Shown piece by piece: positions 10,392-20,350 of a stretch of 64,000 bases of DNA. The translations under genes were made by a program, and so were the position numbers. Positions within the stretch are counted from its first letter, which is position 1; each line of letters starts with the position of its first letter. The notes below the pieces were generated by a model that was not told where the DNA came from, searched no databases, and saw only the letters and a program-made list of their open reading frames with translations. Origin of the DNA: Tubiluchus corallicola (lineage: Eukaryota; Priapulida; Priapulimorpha; Priapulimorphida; Tubiluchidae); NCBI GenBank assembly GCA_030141605.1, contig JAQGDQ010002386.1:1-64000 (forward strand), in the 5' to 3' direction.

Positions 10392-11835
10392 GTACACTAC
10401 TCGCGTATTCTGTTGCTAGAGTGAGCCTGCGTAGCACGAATGGGTACAGTACTTGCGTATTGTGTTGCTAGAGTGTACCTGCGTAGCATGAATGGGTACA
10501 GTACTCGTGTATTCTGTTGTTAGAGTGAACATGCGTAGCACGAATGGGTACAGTACTCGTGTATTCTGTTGCTAGAGTGAACCTGCGTAGCACGGTGGGT
10601 ACAGTACTCGCGTATTCTGTTGCTAGAGTGACCTGCGTACACGATGGGTACAGTACTCGCGTATTCTGTTGCTAGAGTGAACCTGCGTAGTGCGGGTACA
10701 GTACTCGTGTATTCTGTTGCTAGAGTGAACCTGTGTAGCAAGAATGGGTACAGTACTCGCGTATTCTGTTGCTAGAGTGAACCTGCGTAGCACGAATGGG
10801 TACAGTACTCGCGTATTCTGTTGCTAGAGTGAACCTGCGTAGCACGGTGGGTACAGTACTCGCGTATTCTGTTGCTAGAGTGAACCTGCGTAGCACGGTG
10901 GGTACAGTACTCGCGTATTCTGTTGCTAGAGTGAACCTGCGTAGCACGAATGGGTACAGTACTCGCGTATTCTGTTGCTAGAGTGAACCTGCGTAGCACG
11001 AATGGGTACAGTACTCGCGTATTCTGTTGCTAGAGTGAACCTGCGTAGCACGAATGGGTACACTACTCGCGTATTCTGTTGCTAGAGTGAACCTGCGTAG
11101 TGCGGTGGGTACAGTACTCACGTATTCTGTTGCTAGAGTGAACCTGCGTAGCAAGAATGGGTACAGTACTCGTGTATTCTGTTGCTAGAGTGAACCTGCG
11201 TAGTGCGGTGGGTACAGTACTCGTGTATTCTGTTGCTAGAGTGAACCTGCGTAGCAAGAATGGGTACAGTACTCACGTATTCTGTTGCTAGAGTGAACCT
11301 GCGTAGTGCGGTGGGTACAGTACTCGTGTATTCTGTTGCTAGAGTGAACCTGTGTAGCAAGAATGGGTACAGTACTCGCGTATTCTGTTGCTAGAGTGAA
11401 CCTGCGTAGCACGAATGGGTACGGTACTCACGTATTCTGTTGCTAGAGTGAACCTGTGTAGCACGGTGGGTACAGTACTCGTGTATTCTGTTGCTAGAGT
11501 GAACCTGTGTAGCACGAATGGGTACAGTACTCGCGTATTCTGTTGCTAGAGTGAACCTGCGTCCCACGAATGGGTACAGTACTTGCGTATTCTGTTGCTA
11601 GAGTGAACCTGCGTAGCACGAATGGGTACAGTACTCGTGTATTCTGTTGCTAGAGTGAACCTGTGTAGCACGAATGGGTACAGTACTCGCGTATTCTGTT
11701 GCTAGAGTGAACCTGCGTCCCACGAATGGGTACACTACTCGCGTATTCTGTTGCTAGAGTGAACCTGCGTAGTGCGGTGGGTACAGTACTCACATATTCT
11801 GTTGCTAGAGTGAACCTGCGTAGTGCGGTAGCAGC
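10392..11835. repeat. 52-bp tandem array, about 27 copies
   Basis: A unit of about 52 bases built around GGGTACAGTACTCGCG, TATTCTGTTGCTAGAG and TGAACCTGCGTAGCAC repeats in tandem. Variation is concentrated at CGCG/CGTG/CACG, in the CACGAATG/CACGGTG/TGCGGTG junction, and in one- to two-base length changes. Short open frames on both strands are by-products. Confidence 0.9.
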
Positions 11836-12780
11836 TTGACAGCGCAGCTTGGCTGAGCAAGTCTTGCGTGAACTGAGTTGCATGCTATGAAATAAATCCT
11901 GGAATTATACTTTGGAATTGTATAATATTATAGGTGTGCTTGCATAGCAAAATCGTCCATAAGTTGTAATTAAGCTTTTCTGGATATTCACAAATCCCGA
12001 ATCTCCATTCCATGAAGATCATTTTGATATCAAGTTCATGGTTCTATGTTATTTCTAAGCTGAGATAATCCACGTTGAAGTTGAGGTGAAGGCTGCGCAC
12101 TGAAAAACTTAACCTTTAGAAAATCACTGTTAAATTTAGCTATTGTTTTATGTCGCGTTTCTACAAAACACTACCCGTAAAATGTCAAGACGAATGTGTG
12201 GTTGCTATGGGCTTTACAATAGCACAATGTAGTTTTATTAAATCCAGTAGATGGCTCTTCCTGGCGAAGACACCACCTTGGCAGCAGAAAAACCCGGAAG
12301 CAAAATGACAGCTTATACCAGCTACTATCGAACTTTGAAAGAAGGAATTTCTACAATTGCAGTTCTAGTTTGCAGCCAGAAAAGTGGATACGGAGATATA
12401 AAGTTAAGGCTTTGTTGAACATTTTCTTGATACTAGATTATAAAAGTCCAATACGGTTGGCATTTATTTAAAAAAAAGAAATTGACATTTGACCAAATTT
12501 GTAGAAATTTGCAATCATTTTATGTAAAACGTATACAATGTTCACCTCAATCACAAAATTCAACAAACAGTCATAAAGTTAGCAATATGATATTTAACAG
12601 TAGAAAATTTGCATCCTTTCTCAATGCTGTCTCTAGATCAACTGAAACTTGCACGCCTGAGAGAATAGAGCTGTAATCACATGACCAGACATACAAGTTC
12701 CTATTGGAAGTTATATCACATTCATGCATACAGACCATAAATGGAAAGGTCACCTATACTCTACAGACTACTAGTTAAAC
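11836..12780. other. Gene-free stretch before the assembly gap
   Basis: No coding region or repeat can be supported. It may contain the 5' part of the LINE that follows the gap, but I cannot show it. Confidence 0.4.
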
Positions 12781-12790
12781 NNNNNNNNNN
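12781..12790. other. Assembly gap (10 N)
   Basis: Ten ambiguous bases. The gap falls at or before the ORF1 region of the LINE that follows, so the LINE start is unknown. Confidence 1.
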
Positions 12791-13130
12791 CAATTCTGCA
12801 ATTTCGCGCCTAAATAACTCGTTTAATTTACGTATTGGTTCATCTCACAATACCAGCTATTCAGACGCAGTTAAGAAACCTGGTCTTCTCCCAACGCCAG
12901 TAATTAACGACCCACAGCGAACCTACTCCGTTTCGAACCGGAGAGAGCCATCTGAACGAAGCAGTTTGTACTACACAGAATCGGCTAAAGCTCATTATCC
13001 TAATAAATGTTCTACAACACTGCCAAGCCAAAATGAACCGCTGCTGTTAACTCAGGAACCAGTTCTAAAATCCGAGATTGAAAACATACTAACCAAAGCC
13101 TTTAAAGAGCTTATCTCCAAGTTCATATAG
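12791..13130 (+). CDS. LINE ORF1 C-terminal part (partial)
   Basis: About 112 codons after the gap end at a stop at 13128-13130. The peptide is polar and Ser/Pro/Asn-rich, with no zinc knuckle or RRM motif visible in the part present. Its place, 96 bases before the long frame of a LINE, suggests the end of the first (nucleic-acid-binding) protein. That is inference from position. The N-terminal part is lost in or before the gap. Confidence 0.45.
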
Positions 13131-13226
13131 GCCTAGTATCGTTTAGCTTGGTTTTAGACATTACTCTGAACTTTAAAGCTAGTCTGCGTAAACCTGTTAT
13201 AAAACTCTTTTTTTTACTATTCTATT

Positions 13227-14618
13227 ATGATTTTAATGATGACACTGAATAACAGAAAATTTTTAGCACTGCTGCTAGTGAATTTTTACATAATATGGCA
13301 AAATAGGCCAATCCATCCTAACTCGTGTAAAGATTATAACGTAACAATTGTGTATACTAGTATTATAATAACAATTATCTCACCCACGTTATTACATAAT
13401 AGGAAATATTTACTTCTTATAGTACTGTATTCTATACAAGCCCTTTTACTCGCAACCGATATTAGTATCCTTATGATCGTTCTAAAATTAATTTACCACG
13501 CATGTGTAACGTTCTACTGTGTAAGCTTGATACTATGCTGCCGTATTACTGCAAAAAAACTGCAAGTTAAAGTTATTTTATTTGTGTTAATAGGTACATT
13601 TTGGAAACCATACGAATTTACTTCTTGTATCATAGTTGATATTTCTAACGTATCTTATCATAAAATTACCAAATTTATTTGTGATTATGGGAGCCTTTGT
13701 ATATTTAACGCCAAATATCAAACAGTTAAGTTCTTTTATTGTAACTATGCTTACGTCTTAGTTATACTACGTACATTACTATACATACTAAAACTGAAAA
13801 TGATCTACGTAACAGTAATTTGTAATGTAATGACTAAAGGTAATTTAAACAACTTTTTCATTGCTTTTCCTGTAAATAGCGATAGAATAAGACACTCTAT
13901 GCAATTTATTTTAAAAAGATTTGTATCCATCTTAAAAGTTGTGTACCTCGGTGCTATAAGACAAATGCGTCATGTCAATCTAAAATACGTAGCACTAAAA
14001 AAATTGGAAAAATTACAGATTTCATCTAAATTTGAAAGCACTCTATACTCATGTTCTGAACTGGCTTACATTTTAACCATAATTCGTTTACTACTTATAC
14101 TTGGTGGTATCGAAACTAACCCTGGACCCATTTTGCCAAATAATAATAATAATAACACCAACAATAATAATACCAGTGATGAGCTAAAAGAATTCATGAT
14201 TACTTATAAAAAGAACATCAAATTTCTAAATATAAATATTCAAAGTCTCGTCAAAAAACACTGGCTGCTGAAAGATACAATTCACGCCACCGAAAATCTG
14301 ATTGTAGGCATAACAGAAACTTGGCTACATAAACAAATACTTAGCAACACTATAGAATTACCTAATCACACATTAATAAGAAGAGATCGATGTAAAAATA
14401 AGAAAGGTGGAGGGGTTGCGATGTATATACCTTCACACCTGAGACCACAAGAAATGAAAAGCATCAGAACCGGCAAGATTGAATCTGTTTGGTGCAGCAT
14501 TGAGAACTATGTAATAGGAACTATATATAGACCACCCAATCTCAAACACAAAACATTTTTCAAATACTTTAGTGAAGAACTAGAACGCAGTGTTTTCGAA
14601 AATAAAAAGTTCTTATAA
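13227..14618 (+). CDS. LINE ORF2 N-terminal region, 2A-like motif and endonuclease start
   Basis: 463 codons. Residues 1 to about 280 are unusually hydrophobic and Ile/Leu/Tyr-rich, with several stretches long enough to span a membrane, and resemble no domain I recognise. At 14103-14129 the chain reads GGIETNPGP after LLLIL. This matches the 2A ribosome-skipping consensus except for Gly in place of the usual Asp at the first conserved position; skipping would occur between the last Gly and Pro. Asn repeats follow, then the start of an APE-like endonuclease with INIQSL, GITETWL, GGGVAMY and GTIYRPP. The frame ends by a one-base deletion relative to the next frame. Confidence 0.8.
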   Translation: MILMMTLNNRKFLALLLVNFYIIWQNRPIHPNSCKDYNVTIVYTSIIITIISPTLLHNRKYLLLIVLYSIQALLLATDISILMIVLKLIYHACVTFYCVSLILCCRITAKKLQVKVILFVLIGTFWKPYEFTSCIIVDISNVSYHKITKFICDYGSLCIFNAKYQTVKFFYCNYAYVLVILRTLLYILKLKMIYVTVICNVMTKGNLNNFFIAFPVNSDRIRHSMQFILKRFVSILKVVYLGAIRQMRHVNLKYVALKKLEKLQISSKFESTLYSCSELAYILTIIRLLLILGGIETNPGPILPNNNNNNTNNNNTSDELKEFMITYKKNIKFLNINIQSLVKKHWLLKDTIHATENLIVGITETWLHKQILSNTIELPNHTLIRRDRCKNKKGGGVAMYIPSHLRPQEMKSIRTGKIESVWCSIENYVIGTIYRPPNLKHKTFFKYFSEELERSVFENKKFL

Positions 14619-15223
14619 TGGGCGATTTCAACCTTGATATTTTAGCTACAAACACACTGGCATACAAAACATACACCGAGCTCTTAAAACAATATAATGT
14701 CCACATACTTAACAACAATAAACCTACTCGAATTTCTAAAACATCAGCCACAGTAATCGACCATTTCATTTCGAATAGTAACAATAATTTCGTAGCATAT
14801 GATACTTTTCCGTGTGATTATTCAGATCATCATTTCATAATATTAGTAGATAAAATGACCCCACAGCATAATAATAACCAAAATTCAGTCTGGCATTTAA
14901 TGAGAGACTACGCCCAATACAACAAACATTCATACTTAATCGACTTAGCAAAAATGAACTGGACCTCCGTATATATGACTGATAAAATAGATACACAAGT
15001 TAATATTCTGACATATAATGTCGAATATTGCCTTAATGTACATGCACCATATAAAAACGTAAAGCAAATCCCACAACAAAGCAAACTCTATAACGAAAGT
15101 ACCTGGACAACACCTGAACTTGACAAACTAAGAATAGCGAAAAACAGAATGTATAATATATGGGAAAAGAACAAAACTAAAAACAATCATAACAATTATA
15201 AAAAAAAAGAGAAATCAATTTAA
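14618..15223 (+). CDS. LINE endonuclease C-terminal half (frame-shifted piece)
   Basis: Continues the endonuclease in another frame. MGDFNLDIL opens it and CDYSDHHFIIL holds the Ser-Asp-His motif of APE-type nucleases near residue 66. The frame runs into a run of A residues near 15195 and ends at a stop soon after. It is a piece of the retrotransposon ORF2, not a separate gene. Confidence 0.75.
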   Translation: MGDFNLDILATNTLAYKTYTELLKQYNVHILNNNKPTRISKTSATVIDHFISNSNNNFVAYDTFPCDYSDHHFIILVDKMTPQHNNNQNSVWHLMRDYAQYNKHSYLIDLAKMNWTSVYMTDKIDTQVNILTYNVEYCLNVHAPYKNVKQIPQQSKLYNESTWTTPELDKLRIAKNRMYNIWEKNKTKNNHNNYKKKEKSI

Positions 15224-15239
15224 TAATCTTAATAAATGC

Positions 15240-16328
15240 TTGAAAAATAAACATATACAACAACAATGTAAAAACGCAACAAATACCAAAGAAAAATGGA
15301 AAATTATTAACAATGTAATAAATAAATGCCGTAACAAACTAATGCGTGTTGACGAAATTAAGATCAACAACACTGTTATTACAAAACCCAAAGATATTGC
15401 CAACGCGCTAAATGCAATATTCCTGAATCTTGGAAATTTTAAGGGAGTGGCTTCTCATATTAGCAATAATATAATTAATAAATTAAAAAACAAATCGTCT
15501 AACACAGTATTCTCGTTCAAAAGCGTCACAGTAGGAGAAATTAACGACATATTAAATAACCTAAGTTCCAACAAAGGGAGTGGACCATCAGATATTCCTA
15601 TCAAAATTCTAAAAGATAGCGCATCTGTAATAGCCCCGCATATGACTTACATTACTAATCAGATAATTATGAGAGGCGAATTTCCAACGGTATGTAAAAT
15701 GGCAAACGTGACTCCAATCCATAAAAAAGATCCAAAATGTGATCCCATGAATTATCGCCCAATTTCCGTAATCCATTGTTTCGGTAAAGTTTGGGAAAGG
15801 GTAATTTATGATCAGATAAATTCATATGTAAATAAACATGAACTTTTATCAAAACATCAGTTTGGCTTCCGTAAACACCATTCAACCATTGACGCCCTAA
15901 TACACACAACAGAAAATTGGAGACATAGTTTAGACAACAAGCACTACATTTTAGCAGCATTTTTGGATTTAAGTAAAGCTTTCGATAGCATTAATCACGA
16001 ACTACTTTACGATAATTTAAAACAAATCGGATTAGATTCGATATCGTTAAAACTGATACAAAATTATCTCAAAGATAGACAACAACGAGTAAAGTTAGAT
16101 ACAACCAACTTTTCTGACTGGGCCACGTTAAATAGAGGTATACCGCAAGGAACACTACTAGGTCCGTTATTATTTTGCCTATATATAAACAACATATCCA
16201 GTGTATTAAAACACTCACAAATAACGCAATACGCTGATGACACTACAATCTACATAGCCCATGAAAATGTCCAAACTGCAAAAAATTATTTAGAAGAAGA
16301 TATAAAAAAATATAAATATGGCATTTAG
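15240..16328 (+). CDS. LINE reverse transcriptase (fingers-palm, frame-shifted piece)
   Basis: 362 codons. It carries the ordered reverse-transcriptase blocks: GSGPSDIPIKIL, TPIHKKDPKCDPMNYRPIS, FLDLSKAFDSINHELL with the first catalytic Asp, GIPQGTLLGPLLFCLYINNI, and QYADDTTIY with the catalytic YADD. It is therefore the polymerase core of the element. The frame breaks at an A-rich stretch near 16305 and continues in the next frame. Confidence 0.85.
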   Translation: MKNKHIQQQCKNATNTKEKWKIINNVINKCRNKLMRVDEIKINNTVITKPKDIANALNAIFLNLGNFKGVASHISNNIINKLKNKSSNTVFSFKSVTVGEINDILNNLSSNKGSGPSDIPIKILKDSASVIAPHMTYITNQIIMRGEFPTVCKMANVTPIHKKDPKCDPMNYRPISVIHCFGKVWERVIYDQINSYVNKHELLSKHQFGFRKHHSTIDALIHTTENWRHSLDNKHYILAAFLDLSKAFDSINHELLYDNLKQIGLDSISLKLIQNYLKDRQQRVKLDTTNFSDWATLNRGIPQGTLLGPLLFCLYINNISSVLKHSQITQYADDTTIYIAHENVQTAKNYLEEDIKKYKYGI

Positions 16329-17190
16329 TCATTACAAGCTAAAAATGAATAATGACAAAACAGAATTCATGATACTGTCACCCTCATTAAATACTAATGA
16401 TGCATCATCAACCACTTTGACAATAGATAATGCTGTAATCAAACAAACTAACAATGTTAAATTCCTGGGCATACAAGTAGACAATAATCTTTCATGGGAT
16501 GATCACTTTAATAACATATACACAAAAATGGCATCTAGCACATCATATCTCCGACAAGTTAAAGGGCAACTAACAAAGGACACTAAAACACTAATATATA
16601 AAACTTTAGTTCTACCACACTTCTTATATGGATGTACGCTACTTCAAAAAACCAAAAGAGAAAATTACTTAAAATTAAATCTCCTTCAAAACTATGCGTT
16701 GAGATTGATAGCTGGGTACTCATACAAACACAAGGCAGGTAGACAAAAATTCAAAGCTTCAACAACTAACCTGAGAAAAACTTTAAAATTCCCAATCATT
16801 GAAGCACACAAAGAATATTTTACTCTGCTTTTTATATTTAAATACATTAACAACATCAGCAAACCATTCCAGAATAACAGATTTACCTTTTTTCCAAATC
16901 CTATCGTTAATTCCAGAACATTCAATCTAAAACAAATTAGGACAAATACCCACTATGGAACGAACTCTGTAATCAAACAAGCAATTTTACTTTGGAATTC
17001 TCTACCATTACAGGTTAAACAAATCAAGTCCCTATCAGCATTTAAAACAAAATTAAAATCACTAATATTAACCAGATATGAAATACCATCACACCAGTAC
17101 GACAACATACACACTAATTCCGAATTCATATACCCACGGCCATATTTATTAAATCATAGTTTTTTATTTTTTTTATTTTTTTGTGTATAG
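16318..17190 (+). CDS. LINE reverse transcriptase thumb and C-terminal tail
   Basis: 290 codons that continue the reverse transcriptase past the YADD block. KLKMNNDKTEFM and VKFLGIQVDNNLSWDDHF are the blocks that normally follow the palm in CR1/L2-type LINEs, and WNSLPLQVKQIKSLSAFKTK is the usual C-terminal signature. It ends at 17190 with a hydrophobic low-complexity tail. Confidence 0.78.
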   Translation: MAFSHYKLKMNNDKTEFMILSPSLNTNDASSTTLTIDNAVIKQTNNVKFLGIQVDNNLSWDDHFNNIYTKMASSTSYLRQVKGQLTKDTKTLIYKTLVLPHFLYGCTLLQKTKRENYLKLNLLQNYALRLIAGYSYKHKAGRQKFKASTTNLRKTLKFPIIEAHKEYFTLLFIFKYINNISKPFQNNRFTFFPNPIVNSRTFNLKQIRTNTHYGTNSVIKQAILLWNSLPLQVKQIKSLSAFKTKLKSLILTRYEIPSHQYDNIHTNSEFIYPRPYLLNHSFLFFLFFCV

Positions 17191-17355
17191 TTGTAAATAT
17201 GTTTGATTTTATTCGTCATTACTGCACAGTAGTTTAGATTGCACTGACGCATTTGCCTTCAGCAGTGTAAGTTTTTATTAACTAACACTGATTGATTATC
17301 TCTATAAAGTTTTTATCAGTGATTATCAATGTTTTTAATGGCAAATAAATAATAA

Positions 17356-18929
17356 AACAAGAATGCACTCAGTAGAAAGCAGATCTCTGCCAAAGTCGAA
17401 CAATGGTATTCTTATTCATCTGATTTTTTTGATTAAAAAATTTAATACAAAGATAAACAAACAAATATACAATAATGTACATGTGTTGGCATTATATAGA
17501 CTAGCAAAAGACTCACATATTTGTTCATTAAATGAATTTATAATCAATAATGCTCGAATGTTCCACATGGTGTTTCTCTACCTTTTCACCAATAATTTTG
17601 GGGGTAATAGACTGACAAATATATACGTATCAAGTCATTATAAATTATAGACAACGTTACACACTTTTACAAGCGTGAATTTCTAGAAAAGGAACTGGAA
17701 CTAACACGCTGTTGTTTGTCATGGTAGAGGTAATAAAAAAAGAACTAAACACTCCCTCTGAGATCTCCATGAACGTTTCTTGTATGTAGTTTTGCTAATA
17801 AAAGAACTGGCGAAAAGATTCCCGTTTTGGCAGTCTTTCTCCACCAAATTTGCGCAATTTTCCCCTGTACTATTTGTACGTACATTCCACAGGTGCCATA
17901 ATACTTCATTACACAAAAATTCTGTTTTGTGGGCGGGGTGCATTGTGAATGGGTTAACAATTGAGGGAGCTAAAAATGCTTTTGCCTAGGCAGGGACATA
18001 TTACGACGCTCTAGGCTGATAGTTCTGTCCTACCCATCTCTTTAATGTAATGAGCAGATTAAATAATTACTTGTAGTGTATTAGAAATATTATTAACCTG
18101 GTTTCTACGTTGTCATTATTAACTGCATAGCGCTTACATTTAAGCAGGCTGCGCAACTGCTTGTTGTGTGATACCTTGCACCTTTTCGTTATGTGAGATT
18201 TATATGTCACCTGAGCACAATAACTGCCTGTGGTGTGTTATAAAATTCGCCCTTTACATGAATAGGGAAGCATAGGCATTCTCCAAGAAGAATAGGTTTT
18301 TTCTAAAATTTGACGAACCTCAAACTTTAGCGCCCTAGGTTGTAGCCTAGTTAGCCTATTGGTTAAAGCGCCCCTGTGCCTATATGGCGTCCTATTACCC
18401 AGAGCTGACACTGCATAGATGTGTCTATCAATTTTTAACAGTGCATGGGCAAATATGTGAATCAAAACGCAGAGCAATAATGAGCAATTAAATAATAGTT
18501 ATTATAATTTTACAGCCTAAAATGCACTAAAATTTGTAATGAACGAGACAGTTCTTCTTAATTGATCAAGGTTATAAAGTCTACAAAGGGTTATGCAAGT
18601 AACATAACATAACATAGTGCAATGCAATACAACAGAACACCATCACATTATACAACACATCTTAATTTATATGATCTAATAACGTGACGTAGTGTAACAC
18701 AACGCTGTAAATTGTTCTGATATAATGTGCAATTTATATCTATTTATATCATTGAGATACTAATGTGACATAATTATGTCAGACTCTCTTGAATGCCAAT
18801 TTTATTTAATTATATCACATTGTTGTGTTACTGCATCTAAACACTGTCTAAACGAGAAACGTTATATCCACATACTCTCACTCATTTTATTTTTTTGTAA
18901 AAAATTTGTGTTACATTTACTGTACAGTT
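17356..18929. other. Gene-free stretch
   Basis: AT-rich. A few AACAT units occur near 18600-18620. A tRNA-like A-box phrase (TAGCCTATTGGTTAAAGCGCC) near 18352-18372 has no matching B-box, so no tRNA or SINE is called. No gene is supported. Confidence 0.4.
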
Positions 18930-19574
18930 TGTAGCAATACCATAGTATGGTTTGTGTAGATCAAAGATCTCGGTGATTGCTTAGCAGTGTTCTGCATTCT
19001 AGACTGTCTTGCTGTCCTGATCTTCTTTTTCACTTCCTCAGTTTTATCACTAAGTGCAAGTTCTATATACAAGCTAAATTCTTCACGCCATTTTTTCCAT
19101 GCTTGTCACACATTGTGTGATTCGAAATTTAGTGCGTTAGGTGGTTTTAGCTGATTCGTGGTTCTCTATAAATTTGCCGTCCGAATAAATATTCAAAACA
19201 AACTAGTTCACTTCTGACACCATGTTAAACGCTACAATAATATTAGCAGCCAGACAAATGTGTGCATAATAAAGTAGTATTTATTAAGCTAATTAGGAAC
19301 TTAAACAAAGAAGATCAGGACAGCAATACAGTCTATTATCATCATCATACGCCCGTCACGTCTATTGTAGACATTGGGCAGGCAGAATTCTAAAATAAAA
19401 GAAATCTGCCTTCAGACAGATAAACGCAGCAGTAATCCAGCAAAAAATCTAGACACTGCTACGCCAGTGGCTTGTCAGCACCACCTCCGAAAAAAGACAG
19501 TCTAGAATGCAGAACACTGCTAAGCAATCACTGAGATCTTTTATCTACATAAACCATATCTATGGTATCGTTAC
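18930..19574. mobile_element. MITE with ~100-bp inverted arms
   Basis: The left arm (18930 to about 19028) pairs with a right arm (about 19307-19335 plus 19497-19574). They share the phrase GATTGCTTAGCAGTGTTCTG in opposite orientation and have a few substitutions near the outer end. The right arm is interrupted by a 161-base insertion. The interior has no coding capacity. The outer ends read TGTA...TACA and no target duplication is obvious. Confidence 0.8.
19336..19496 (-). mobile_element. Small SINE-like insertion with 8-bp target duplication
   Basis: 161 bases inserted in the right arm of the MITE and flanked by ACAGTCTA at 19328-19335 and 19497-19504. The uninterrupted left arm of the MITE has this sequence only once, which proves the insertion. 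On the minus strand the insert ends in GGGCGTATGATGATGATAA, a short repeat tail of the sort found on SINEs. No tRNA-like head is evident, so it may be truncated. Confidence 0.65.
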
Positions 19575-20350
19575 ACAGTCCAAATTATTATTTTATATAG
19601 ATAGATAATGCTTAAATATTCCGAAATATCTGATCAAACAGTGCCATTAAACGGCCTAGTTTAGTCAGACCCTTACTTTACTTTAAACTTCACTTGACTA
19701 CGTTTTCTGCGCATTTTTTAATTTTATTTTATGATCGGTAAGGAGTCACATGACTTGTATTTTGCTGTTTAAATCCTATCTTAAAATTAACTTTTACTTG
19801 CTTAAAACAGCGATGTGATGTGCAGAACACTGCGCATTGTTCATCGCGTCTTAACATAACAACGTAACATAACATAACATAATTGGATGACTAGATGACC
19901 AATTGGTCTTTCGCTGCCCTTTCTTCACATTTTTGTTGCTAAATTAATTGTATTGTAACTGTGCGCGTTAAAAGATAAATAAAAGATTATTATTATTATT
20001 ATAACTTAATGCAACATAACACAATATAACATACCATATATAATATACATTCAGATGTTGCTCAGTATTCTATTGCTGTAGCATTGCAGAGGGCCACGTT
20101 AAAACCTGTACTATAACTCAGTACTTAATTTTTAATTTCATGCCTATTTTCATTTTTACATTTATTACTCTCTGTACCCTAGCATTGAGTTTTAACAACT
20201 CTTCCGTTTCAATTGTTTTAACTTTTAAGACATCTAGCTTTATTCCTGGCTTCTCTAATGATTTCCCAAGCGATGGCGCGCAGGAAAAGTCGCTAAACCA
20301 AAAACACGGAGCGTCAAAATTATTTGAGTTAGAAGTGAATGAATGTTAGG
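19575..20350. other. Upstream region of PEX13
   Basis: Contains AACAT-type simple repeats (about 19853-19881 and 20005-20035) and an ATT microsatellite near 19986-20001. The microsatellite follows a possible LINE 3' end. The last 80 bases before the PEX13 start are less AT-rich and presumably hold the 5' untranslated region. No TATA box or other core promoter element can be defended. Confidence 0.35.

Larger units (their letters stand above)
12791..17355 (+). mobile_element. LINE retrotransposon with 2A-like peptide (CR1/L2-like)
   Basis: A non-LTR retrotransposon copies itself by target-primed reverse transcription. The order seen is: the end of a first open frame (stop at 13130), a second frame with a hydrophobic N-terminal region, a 2A-like motif, an APE-type endonuclease, reverse transcriptase and a C-terminal tail, then a 3' untranslated part ending in AATAAATAATAAAAC near 17355. 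Endonuclease signatures include ITETWL, GDFNLDIL and SDHHFI; reverse-transcriptase signatures include LDLSKAFDSINHELL, GIPQGTLLGPLL and YADD. Frameshifts near 14615, 15195 and 16305 break the second frame, two of them beside A homopolymers, so this copy is either decayed or contains assembly errors. A related 3' end lies at 9325-9895. Confidence 0.88.

Noticed and set aside
10520-11883. Several 60-77 codon frames on the minus strand repeating LATEYASTVP
   Set aside because: They are translations of the 52-bp tandem array and change frame between units.
18350-18410. tRNA gene or tRNA-derived SINE
   Set aside because: An A-box-like phrase is present, but there is no B-box (GGTTCGANTCC type) or cloverleaf.
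20140-20349. 69-codon frame ending just before the PEX13 start
   Set aside because: It overlaps the presumed PEX13 promoter/5' untranslated region and has no conserved content.
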